Positions 17,238-24,812 of a stretch of 64,000 nucleotides of DNA are shown here, piece after piece (positions within the stretch are counted from its first letter, which is position 1; each line of letters opens with the position of its first letter). Below the pieces are notes generated by a model. That model ran no database searches, was not told the origin of the DNA, and saw only the letters and a program-made list of their open reading frames with translations. The DNA comes from JASHPR01 sp963808705. GTDB taxonomy: Bacteria; Actinomycetota; Actinomycetes; Streptosporangiales; Streptosporangiaceae. Position numbers and translations under genes: made by a program. The stretch spans positions 124,001 to 188,000 of the forward strand of contig CAWEHB010000009.1 of NCBI GenBank assembly GCA_963808705.1, given 5' to 3'.

Positions 17238-18173
17238 CTAGAAGGTGAGGACGAGGCGGCCCCGGACCCCGCCCGCCTCGAGCCGGCGGTGCGCCTCGGC
17301 GGCCAGTTCGGCCGGCAGCGTCCGGGCCACCCGCAGCGTGATCCGGCCCTCCGCCGCCAGGGCGGCCAGGTCGGCCAGCTTGTCCTGCTCGTGCAGGTAG
17401 TCGCCGACCCAGATCGGGATGATCTTGACCGAGCGCTCGGTCTCGCCCCGGAACGGGCGCACCGCGGCGAGCTGGCCGCCGTCGCGCACGGCGGGCAGCG
17501 CGAGCGGGCCCATCACGGCGGCATCGACGAGCGCGTCCGCGCCGTCACCGGTGGCGAGGCGGATCGCGCCGGCCACGACGTGGTCGCCGCGGGGGACGAC
17601 CACGTCGGCGCCCAGACCGCGGACGAGCTCCGAGTCCTTGGGCCAGGCGTCGGCGATCACCCGCAGGCCGGCCACCTTGGCGAGCTGGATCGTGTAACCC
17701 CCGACTGCGCCCGCGGCCCCGGTGACCGCCAGGGTCTCCCCCGGGCCGAGCCCGAGCAGGTCCAGGGCGAGCCGGGCGGTCAGGCCGTTCATCGGCAGCG
17801 TGGCTGCCTCGATCAGGCTGATCTCGTCGGGTACCGCCACCACCGAGTCGGCCGGAACCACGACGAGCTCGGCCTGGGCTCCGCCGCGGGCGGTCCGCGG
17901 CGACACGATGGCCATCACCCGGTCGCCCGGCCGGAACCCGGATCCGGCAGAGGCGACGTCGATCGTGCCGGCCAGCTCCATGCCCGGCACGTACGGGGGT
18001 TCCAGCCCGTCCGGCGGGCCGTGCCGGCCCGACCGGAGCACGGTGTCGGTCGGGTTCACGGTCGCCGCCGCCACCCGGATCCGCACCTCGCCGTCGCCGG
18101 GCTCGGGCACCGGCTTCTCGACGATCTGGAGGACCTCCGGCCCGCCGAACTCGGTGATGCCTATAGCTCGCAT
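17238..18173 (-). CDS. NADPH:quinone oxidoreductase-type medium-chain dehydrogenase
   Basis: 311 residues of the zinc-free QOR branch of the MDR superfamily. The N-terminal GroES-like domain has VNPTDTVLRSG and PPYVPGMELAGTI. The cofactor domain has the GAAGAVGGYTIQLAKVAG dinucleotide motif. No zinc-ligand Cys are present. The ATG at 18173 has GAGGAC upstream. It is the last gene of the reverse operon running from 28.66 kb, about 63 bases after the amidohydrolase. Such enzymes reduce enones, quinones or related carbonyls with NADPH. In this operon it may reduce an unsaturated ketone or a side product; that is inference. Confidence 0.85.
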   Translation of the reverse strand: MRAIGITEFGGPEVLQIVEKPVPEPGDGEVRIRVAAATVNPTDTVLRSGRHGPPDGLEPPYVPGMELAGTIDVASAGSGFRPGDRVMAIVSPRTARGGAQAELVVVPADSVVAVPDEISLIEAATLPMNGLTARLALDLLGLGPGETLAVTGAAGAVGGYTIQLAKVAGLRVIADAWPKDSELVRGLGADVVVPRGDHVVAGAIRLATGDGADALVDAAVMGPLALPAVRDGGQLAAVRPFRGETERSVKIIPIWVGDYLHEQDKLADLAALAAEGRITLRVARTLPAELAAEAHRRLEAGGVRGRLVLTF

Positions 18174-18236
18174 GGTGTCCTCGCGTCTGGGTTGTGGGGA
18201 GGGTGGTCGTCCTCGCGTTCGGAAGGGTGCCGGGGG

Positions 18237-19259
18237 CTAGGTGCTGCTGGGGGCGATGCGGAAGACGCGCTCCGCGTTCTGGTGGAAGATCTTTCTCTTG
18301 TCCCCGTCCGGCATCGGGACGTCGTCCATGAACTGCACCGCGCCCTCGGTGAGCTGGTACGGGTAGTCGATGGCGAACATGATGTTGTCCGCGCCGACCG
18401 CCTCGACGCAGAAGCGCAGGGCCGACGGCCAGTTCATGCCGCTGGTCGTGATCAGGAAGTTGCGCCGGAAGTACTCGCTGGGCGTCAGCTCCAGCCGCGG
18501 CCGGGGGTTGAAGGAGCTGCGCACCGGGTGCATGTAGTCGACCCGCCAGAGCCAGAACGGGATCCCCTCGCCCAGGTGGCCCAGGACGATCGTCAGGTCC
18601 GGGAACCGGTCGAACACGCCGCTGCATATGAGCCTGATCGCGTGCAGCCCGGTCTCCGCCTGGAAGCCGTAGATCCCCGTTTCCAGGCCGAACCTCTTGT
18701 ACGGGCCGGCCATCTGGGCCGACGGGGAGCGCGGGTGGATGTAGATGGGCGCGCCGAGGCCCTCGGCAGCCGCGAAGATCGGCCAGAACTTCTCGTCGTC
18801 GAGGTACTCGTTGCGGGTATGCGAGTTGATCACCACGCCGTTGAGCCTCAGCTCGCCCACGGCCCGCTCGATCTCGGCGGCCGCGGCCCCGGGGTCCTGC
18901 GGGGCGATCGCGGCCAGGCCGGCGAGCCGGCCGGGGTGCCGGGCGATGGTCTCGGCCAGCCGGTCGTTGACCAGCGACGCCAGGGACCTGGCCTGGGCGT
19001 CCTCGAACGTCTGCACGCCGGGCGCGGTCAGCGACAGCAGGTGCACGTCGACGCCGTTGGCGTCCATGATGCGCAGCCGCTCATCCTCCAGGTCGAGCAG
19101 CTGCCGGCGGACCCGCCGCAGGCCGGGGGTGTCCTGGGTCAGGACGAAGCGCCAGAAGTCCTGGTCGGGCTCGTCCGGGTCGGCGCCGGCCGACCAGTCC
19201 CGCATGGCCTGGTAGACCTCCGGGATACTGAACGCCTCCTCGGTGGCGATGCGCCTCAC
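18237..19259 (-). CDS. Amidohydrolase-2 family protein, ACMSD / aromatic-acid decarboxylase type
   Basis: 340 residues of PF04909. The opening RRIATEEAF replaces the usual HxH with a Glu metal ligand, as in gamma-resorcylate, 2,3-dihydroxybenzoate and 5-carboxyvanillate decarboxylases. Other marks are INSHTRNEYLDDEKFWPIF, IYIHPRSPS (a His ligand), VLGHLGEGIPFWLWRVD and the final Asp in MFAIDYPYQ. Family members decarboxylate or hydrolyse small aromatic or beta-keto acids using one divalent metal. Its ATG overlaps the stop of the upstream HAD gene (ATGA). In this operon it may act on a carboxylated product or side product. Substrate not predictable. Confidence 0.8.
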   Translation of the reverse strand: MRRIATEEAFSIPEVYQAMRDWSAGADPDEPDQDFWRFVLTQDTPGLRRVRRQLLDLEDERLRIMDANGVDVHLLSLTAPGVQTFEDAQARSLASLVNDRLAETIARHPGRLAGLAAIAPQDPGAAAAEIERAVGELRLNGVVINSHTRNEYLDDEKFWPIFAAAEGLGAPIYIHPRSPSAQMAGPYKRFGLETGIYGFQAETGLHAIRLICSGVFDRFPDLTIVLGHLGEGIPFWLWRVDYMHPVRSSFNPRPRLELTPSEYFRRNFLITTSGMNWPSALRFCVEAVGADNIMFAIDYPYQLTEGAVQFMDDVPMPDGDKRKIFHQNAERVFRIAPSST

Positions 19260-20155
19260 GGTTCCGCCTCCTGGCAGATCGACAGCAGCTCGTCGACGCC
19301 GCGCACCTGCAGGTGCGGGCGCCGCTGCGGCGGCAGGTGGTCAAACGAGCTCTCGTCGCCGAGCCCGGAGGCCACGGCGATGGCCAGCGCGCGCCCCCGG
19401 TGCGCCATCGGCACCTCGAGCTCGGGGTCGTCGCCGACCACGGCCAGCTCGGCCGGGCGCAGGCCGAGGCGGCGGGCGGCGCTGCGCAGCGCGTCCAGCG
19501 ACGGCTTGCCGACGAGCCGTACCCGGCAGCCGGTCAGGCTCCGGAGCATGGCCGAGATCGCGCGCGAGGTTCCGATCGCCCGGCCCTGCGCGGTCGCGAA
19601 GAACATTGACTGCGAGGCGGTGTAGACCTCGGCGCCGTCCCAGACCGCGTGGCAGGCCGCCTCGAGCGCCGCCAGGGTGAACTCCGGGTACCAGCCCGCG
19701 AGCACCGCGTCCGCCTGCGGCTTCCCGCCGTCCGCGGGCACGACGACGTCCAGGCCGGCGCCGCGCAGCGGGACGGTGAGACCGTCGCCGCCCAGCACCA
19801 GCACCCGGCGGTGCCCGCGCCGGGTGAGCACGGTCACGGCGCTGCTCGCCGGGGTCATCACCGCGTCGTCCGGCAGGTCGAAGCCGATGCCGCGCAGCGT
19901 CCGCGCCAGCTCCTGCGGCGTCTTGGTGGTGCCGTTGGTGAACACCACGAACGGCCGCCGCTGCCGCGCCGCCCAGCGGGTGATCTCCAGCGCGCCGGGC
20001 AGCGGCGCCAGGCCGCGGTTGTTACGGTCGCCGAGGACCAGGGTCCCGTCCAGGTCGAAGACGAAGCCGCGGGCCGCGCGCAGCCGCTCCCGGGCCGGCC
20101 GCGGCGGGCCGGATCGGGGCGAGCCGTCGCGTTCAGGATCGGAGTTCTCGGTCAC
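19256..20155 (-). CDS. HAD superfamily (class IIA, NagD-like) phosphatase
   Basis: 299 residues. Motif I, RGFVFDLDGTLVLGDRN, gives the nucleophilic Asp and acid Asp. The class IIA cap starts after VVFTNGTTKTPQELA (motif II). LVGKPSLDALRSAARRLG (Lys, motif III) and AVVGDDPELEVPMAHRGR (motif IV) complete the set. It is a phosphomonoesterase. The GTG start at 20155 overlaps the stop of the carboxyltransferase gene (GTGA). HAD subunits also accompany phenylphosphate carboxylation, so a phosphatase next to a phosphorylating dikinase pair is suggestive. It could release phosphate from an enol- or aryl-phosphate intermediate. The role is inferred. Confidence 0.85.
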   Translation of the reverse strand: MTENSDPERDGSPRSGPPRPARERLRAARGFVFDLDGTLVLGDRNNRGLAPLPGALEITRWAARQRRPFVVFTNGTTKTPQELARTLRGIGFDLPDDAVMTPASSAVTVLTRRGHRRVLVLGGDGLTVPLRGAGLDVVVPADGGKPQADAVLAGWYPEFTLAALEAACHAVWDGAEVYTASQSMFFATAQGRAIGTSRAISAMLRSLTGCRVRLVGKPSLDALRSAARRLGLRPAELAVVGDDPELEVPMAHRGRALAIAVASGLGDESSFDHLPPQRRPHLQVRGVDELLSICQEAEP

Positions 20156-21639
20156 GGCCGGGGGCCCGTCCCGCCGCCCGCGCTCAGTTCCAGCCGGAAG
20201 CCGGGCTTGTCGATCGCGACGCCGGACACCCCGGGACGCTGCCCGAGCCCGGCGAGCAGGTCGAGCACGGGCTTGAGGTCGGGGTTGTAGTGCCGCCGCG
20301 CCGGGCCCGCGGCGAGCATCGCGTCCACCTCGCCGGCGGGCATGGTCGCGCGGAGCAGGAACTCCTCGTCGCTGATCCCGGGCGGGAAGCGCTTGCGCAG
20401 CTCGGACGGCGGGGACGGCGGCGGCTCGGCCATCAGCTCGCGGGCCCGGGGACGGGACAGGATGCGGTCGGCCACGTCCGGGTCGACCGGGGCGGTGGGC
20501 CGGCCGAACCGGCCGAGGACGTAGCGGATCACCTGGTCGGGGACGTTCTGGTACCGCTCGGCGCCGATCACGTTGTACAGCGCCTGGCCGCACACCATCT
20601 GCGGGAACGGCGTGACCATGATCGGGTAGCCGAGTTCCGCGCGGACCCGGCTGACCTCCTCCAGCACCGCGCCGAACCGGTCGCCGAGCCCGAGCTCGGC
20701 GAGCTGGCGCCGCGTGGTGGTCAGGGTGCCGCCCGCCACCTGATGCCGCAGGAACGACGCGTCGTACTCCTGCGGCGTGCCGGACGGCAGCGACTCGGCC
20801 TCGGCCAGCCGGGTGAAGTAGTCCGCCACCTGCGCCAGCAGCCGGTCGTCGACGTCCACGGTGTGGCCGAGCTCCCGCAGGTTCGCCACCAGGCGCTGGG
20901 CGTTGGGCAGCGAGCTGCCGTTGGCCAGCGCCCCGCACGCCACGTGCAGGGCCGACACCCCCAGGTCCGCGGCCGCCAGGCAGGTCAGCGGCGAGAGCCC
21001 GATCGTGCAGTGCGAGTGCAGCTCCAGGGGCTTCGCCTCGCCGAGCCGGGCCCGGATGGCCGGGATCAGCGTGCGCGCGCGCTCCGGGGTCAGCAGGCCG
21101 GCCGGGTCCTTGACGTACACGCGGTCGATGTCCGGGCACGCCGCCATCTGGCCGGCCAGGCCGGAGTAGAAGTCGTCGTCGTGCACGGCGGAGATCGTGT
21201 AGGTCAGCGCGGCGATGGTCTCGCCGGCCCCGGCCCGGCGGAGCATGCGCGCGGTCCGCAGCACGGCGTCGGCGTCGTGCATGGGATCGAGGATGACGAA
21301 GCGGGACATGCCCGCCAGGACCAGCCGGTCGTAGACGAGCTGGATCAGGTCGGGATGGGCCGGCTGCCAGGAGATGAACCGCAGGCCGGACCCGATGAAC
21401 TGCAGCGGGGTGTTCGGGGCCGCGGCGCGGGTCAGCCGGATCAGCTCCCAGGGATTCTCCTTGTGGGTACGGACCGATACGCCCATGTGGGTGCTCGCGC
21501 TGAAGTCGAGGGCCCGGAACCCGACCCGGTCCATGACCGGGGCGATCTGCAGGATGTGCGCGGTCTTGAGGCCCGTCGCGCCCCACAGGCTCTGGTTGCC
21601 GTCGCGGATCGAGACGTCGACCAGCTGGATGTCAGCCAC
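20152..21639 (-). CDS. Pyruvate carboxylase/oxaloacetate decarboxylase-type carboxyltransferase subunit
   Basis: 495 residues. It has the HMGL-like TIM barrel and the PYC_OADA conserved region. The metal-site Asp is in VSIRDGNQSLWGA, the probable carbamylated Lys in VYVKDPAGLLTPE, and the two His in LELHSHCTIGL (usual form HTHDTSG, so one flanking residue differs). The C-terminal part reads AGGTLTTTRRQLAELGLGDR and IMVTPFPQMVCGQALYNVIG, as in OadA. It moves CO2 between carboxybiotin and an enolisable ketone or keto acid. It lacks a biotin domain of its own; the BCCP is a separate gene. It overlaps biotin carboxylase by 8 bases. Confidence 0.85.
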   Translation of the reverse strand: MADIQLVDVSIRDGNQSLWGATGLKTAHILQIAPVMDRVGFRALDFSASTHMGVSVRTHKENPWELIRLTRAAAPNTPLQFIGSGLRFISWQPAHPDLIQLVYDRLVLAGMSRFVILDPMHDADAVLRTARMLRRAGAGETIAALTYTISAVHDDDFYSGLAGQMAACPDIDRVYVKDPAGLLTPERARTLIPAIRARLGEAKPLELHSHCTIGLSPLTCLAAADLGVSALHVACGALANGSSLPNAQRLVANLRELGHTVDVDDRLLAQVADYFTRLAEAESLPSGTPQEYDASFLRHQVAGGTLTTTRRQLAELGLGDRFGAVLEEVSRVRAELGYPIMVTPFPQMVCGQALYNVIGAERYQNVPDQVIRYVLGRFGRPTAPVDPDVADRILSRPRARELMAEPPPSPPSELRKRFPPGISDEEFLLRATMPAGEVDAMLAAGPARRHYNPDLKPVLDLLAGLGQRPGVSGVAIDKPGFRLELSAGGGTGPRP

Positions 21640-23007
21640 CGGGCCTCCCGCAGGGAACGCGGGGGTCCAGGGGGGCGCGGTCGAGGAACCGGGCCAGGTA
21701 GCCGGTGTCCACGCCGCCGCGCGCGAACTCGGGCTGCGCGGTCAGCGCGGCCTGCAGCGGGATGGTGGTCGCCACCCCGGTGATCTCGCAGCGGGCGAGC
21801 GCGCTGCGCAGCCGGGCCAGCGCCTCGGCGCGGTCCCGGCCGCTGGCGATCACCTTGGCCAGCAGCGAGTCGTACCCGGCCGGCACCGCCGACCCCGCCT
21901 GCAGGTGGGTGTCCACCCGGATCCCCGGCCCGGCGGGGAACACGGCCCGGGTCACGGTGCCCGGGCTCGGCCGGAAGCCGTCGGCCGGGTCCTCGGCGTT
22001 GATCCGGCACTCGATCGCGTGCCCGGCCAGCGCCGCGTCGTCCTGCGCCAGCCGCAGCGGGCGGCCCTCGGCCACGGCGATCTGCTCGGCCACCAGGTCG
22101 AGCCCGCAGATGGCCTCGGTGACCGGATGCTCGACCTGGATCCGCGCGTTCATCTCCAGGAAGTACCAGCGGCCGCGGGCGGCGTCGACGAGGAACTCCG
22201 CCGTGCCCAGCCCGCGATACCGCAGAAGTTTGCCGAACGCCACGCCGTCGCGGCGGATCTCGGCCCGCAGGGCGTCATCGAGGCGCGGCGCGGGGGCTTC
22301 CTCCACCAGCTTCTGGTAGCGCCGCTGCACCGAGCAGTCCCGGTCGCCCAGGTGGATGACGCGCTGGCCGTCGCCGAGGAGCTGCACCTCGACGTGGCGG
22401 CCGGGCTGGACGTACCGCTCCAGGTACACCCGGGGGTCGCCGAACGCCGCGCCGGCCTCGGCGGTCGCGCGCTCGACCGCGGCGCCGAGGTCCGCGGGCT
22501 GATGTACCGGCCGCAGGCCCCGGCCGCCGCCGCCGCCGACGGCCTTGACCAGGACCGGCCAGCCGATCCGCGCGGCCAGCGCGGCCGCCTCGGCGGCGCT
22601 GCCCACGGCCCCGCCGGGAACCACCGGCAGGCCGGCCGCGGCCGCGTGCCCGCGCGCCGCGAGCTTGTCGCCGACGGCTTCGAGCTGCTCGGCGGTCGGG
22701 CCGATGAAGACCAGGCCCGCGGCGGCGCAGGCGCGCGCGAGGCGCGGGCTCTCGGACAGGAACCCGTACCCGGGGTGGACCGCGTCGGCCCCCGCGGCCC
22801 GCGCGGCGCCGACGACCGCGGCCACGTCCAGGTAGCTCGCGGTGGGGCCGATCCGGATCGCGGCGTCGGCCAGCCGGGCCGGCAGGAGCCGGCGTCGGCG
22901 TCGGACACCGCGAGCACGGTCTCGATGCCGAGCGACCGGCAGGTACGCAGGATCCGCACGGCGATCTCGCCCCGGTTGGCGACAAGGACCCGGCGCAGGA
23001 TCCTCAC
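21632..23007 (-). CDS. Biotin carboxylase subunit, interrupted by a one-base frameshift
   Basis: About 458 residues when the frame is repaired. The N-terminus (RILRRVLVANRGEIAVRI) begins at a GTG at 23007 that overlaps the BCCP stop. After SDADAGS the frame is lost near 22885-22886; adding one base gives SLPARLADAAIRIG and joins the rest. That rest carries HPGYGFLSE, the ATP-grasp loop VKAVGGGGGRG, NARIQVEHPVTEAICGLD and HAIECRINAEDP. It carboxylates biotin on BCCP using ATP and bicarbonate. The lost base lies in a short G run on the plus strand, like the metK and hydrolase breaks. Probably functional in the organism. Confidence 0.85.
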
Positions 23008-23579
23008 GCGTCCTCCCGGATCCACATCAGCACCGCGTCCCGCTCGGCGAACTGGGCGTTGGCCACGGGGATCTGCCCGACCGTGCCGCGGGTGCCCGCG
23101 CTGACCGAGTTCATCAGCTTCATGGTCTCGACGATGCCGACCACCGTGTCCGGCTCGACGCGGCTGCCCACGTCCACGAACGGCGGGGCCCCGGGCATCG
23201 GGGCGCGGTAGAACGTCCCCGGCAGCGGGGCGCGCACCGCCCGCAGCCCGTCCGGCTCCGGAGCTCCTGCCGTCGGCGGCGGCACAGCCGGGGCCGCTCC
23301 CCTCTCGGTCGCCCCGGCTGTCCCCCCCTCGCCGTCCGCCCCGGCCGCCTCCGCGGAGCGGGAGGCGGCCGGAGTATTCACCGCGGCCGCCTCGCCCGGG
23401 CCGGAGGCGGCCGGAGTCATCGTTGGCTCCGACAGGACCTGCATCTCCTGCGCCCACTCCCCGTCCGCGCCGCGGCGCAGCCAGAGGCTGAACCGCGCGG
23501 TCCGCAGGTGCATCTCGCCGAACGGCAGTCCGTCCAGCAGTTGCAGGATGTCCTGCACGTCGTCGCTGGTCAGGTCCAC
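23004..23579 (-). CDS. Biotin carboxyl carrier protein (AccB-like)
   Basis: 191 residues from a GTG at 23579. The N-terminal 50 residues (SDDVQDILQLLDGLPFGEMH) form a small AccB-type domain. A Pro/Ala/Gly-rich linker (about 55-115) leads to the biotinyl domain: APLPGTFYRAPMPGAPPFV, then the biotin-acceptor Lys in VGIVETMKLMNSV. It shuttles carboxybiotin between biotin carboxylase and the carboxyltransferase encoded next. It starts one base after the dikinase N-domain gene stops and its own stop overlaps biotin carboxylase (GTGA), so all are co-translated. Confidence 0.9.
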   Translation of the reverse strand: MDLTSDDVQDILQLLDGLPFGEMHLRTARFSLWLRRGADGEWAQEMQVLSEPTMTPAASGPGEAAAVNTPAASRSAEAAGADGEGGTAGATERGAAPAVPPPTAGAPEPDGLRAVRAPLPGTFYRAPMPGAPPFVDVGSRVEPDTVVGIVETMKLMNSVSAGTRGTVGQIPVANAQFAERDAVLMWIREDA

Positions 23580-23580
23580 G

Positions 23581-24717
23581 TCAGCGCTCCGGGGTGATCC
23601 GGTGGACCACGTTGACCCGGCCGAGCTGCTCGAAGACGTGGTCGGCCGCCCTGGCCCTGGGCGTGGCCACGGGCTGGGCGCGGCGGCGGGCCCAGACCGT
23701 CTCGGGCCTGCTCTGCAGCAGCACCACGCTCTCCGGGAGGGAGACACCGTCCGTGATCGCCCACTCGATGTCCTGCGGCGCGCCGTAATGATCCTCGACC
23801 TGTCTCCCGAGCCGGGCCAGCGCGGCGAGTTCCGCGTCGTCGAGGCAGGCCACCTCCTGCAGCGGGCCGGGCACGTCGGCGGCGGCCACCCCGGCACCGC
23901 CCGGGCCGGCCTGCTGCATCCTGAGCTTGGCCGCCACCTGGCGCCGGACGATCTCGCCGGTCACCTTGCTGACCACGAAGCTGTCGGGCGTGACATCGCC
24001 GCTGACCAGGGCGGAACCCAGGCCCCAGCAGCCCTCGACGGTGATCACCGAGCGGTCGCCGGTCACCGGGCTGCAGGTGAACATGACCCCGGCGCAGCGC
24101 GGCTCGACCATGCGCTGGACCACCACGGCCATCGCGAGATCCTGCTCCTCGATCTTCATGCGCAGCCGGTAGCCGACCGCCTCGGCGTTGTACAGGCTGG
24201 CCCAGCACTTGCGGACGTGGCCGATCAGGGCGTCCGCGCCGCGCACCCACAGGTAGGTGTCCTGCAGGCCGGCGAGGCTGGTTTCGGCCTCGTCCTCCCC
24301 GGTCGCGCTGGACCGGACCGCGACCGGGACCCCGCCGCTGTCCCCCGCGACCGGGATCCCGCCGCTGTCCCCCGCGCCCGGGTCGCCGCCGAGCCCGCGG
24401 TACCGGGCGACGATCTGGTCACGCACGTCCCCGGGCAGCGGCGCCCCGGTGATGCGAGCCCGGACCCGCGCGGTGACGCTGGCGATGGCCGCGGCGTCAT
24501 TGGCTGGCAGCCGCTCGATCTCGCGCCGGATCGTGCCGCCCGGGTCCAGCGCGCGCAGCGCACGCTGGAACGCCTCGACCGTCACCACGTAGCCCGGCGG
24601 AACCCGGATCCCGACCCGGGTCAGCTCGCCCAGGCTGGCCCCCTTCCCCCCGACCAGCGGCCGGTCGCCCGCACCGACCTGGTCGAGCCCGCAGACCACT
24701 TGCCGCTGCTCACTCAC
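23581..24717 (-). CDS. PPDK/PEP-synthase ATP-binding domain protein (phenylphosphate-synthase small-subunit-like)
   Basis: 378 residues consisting only of the N-terminal ATP-grasp domain of PEP synthase/PPDK (PF01326). Marks are DRPLVGGKGASLGELTRVG, PVAVRSSATGEDEAETSLAG, QDTYLWVRGADALIGHVR and AGVMFTCSPVTGDRSVITVE. LLQSRPETVW is the usual domain end. There is no swivelling His domain; that is in the next gene upstream in the operon. This split (about 40 kDa plus about 70 kDa) matches phenylphosphate synthase. The chosen start is the GTG at 24717; a frame from 24786 runs through the hairpin at 24749-24788 and seems less likely. Confidence 0.8.
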   Translation of the reverse strand: MSEQRQVVCGLDQVGAGDRPLVGGKGASLGELTRVGIRVPPGYVVTVEAFQRALRALDPGGTIRREIERLPANDAAAIASVTARVRARITGAPLPGDVRDQIVARYRGLGGDPGAGDSGGIPVAGDSGGVPVAVRSSATGEDEAETSLAGLQDTYLWVRGADALIGHVRKCWASLYNAEAVGYRLRMKIEEQDLAMAVVVQRMVEPRCAGVMFTCSPVTGDRSVITVEGCWGLGSALVSGDVTPDSFVVSKVTGEIVRRQVAAKLRMQQAGPGGAGVAAADVPGPLQEVACLDDAELAALARLGRQVEDHYGAPQDIEWAITDGVSLPESVVLLQSRPETVWARRRAQPVATPRARAADHVFEQLGRVNVVHRITPER

Positions 24718-24748
24718 AGCCGCACCAGCCAAGCGCCAGCAGGGAAAT

Positions 24749-24788
24749 GTGTGCAGAAGTGGTCGCGGGCACGACCACTTCTGCACAC
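24749..24788. repeat. Perfect 17-bp inverted repeat between the two dikinase genes
   Basis: GTGTGCAGAAGTGGTCG (24749-24765) and its exact complement (24772-24788) flank a six-base loop CGGGCA. In the reverse-strand transcript it forms a very stable stem 30 bases before the GTG of the small dikinase subunit. It is not followed by a U run. It could be an attenuator, an RNA-processing site setting the subunit ratio, or a dispersed palindromic repeat. Confidence 0.75.
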
Positions 24789-24812
24789 CTTTCGGGAGCG
24801 GTCATCGGCAGG

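Noticed and set aside
19256..21586. Single 776-codon HAD fusion protein on the reverse strand
   Set aside because: Only the last 299 codons are HAD. The upstream part is the carboxyltransferase read out of frame, and a GTG at 20155 with a GTGA overlap is the proper start.
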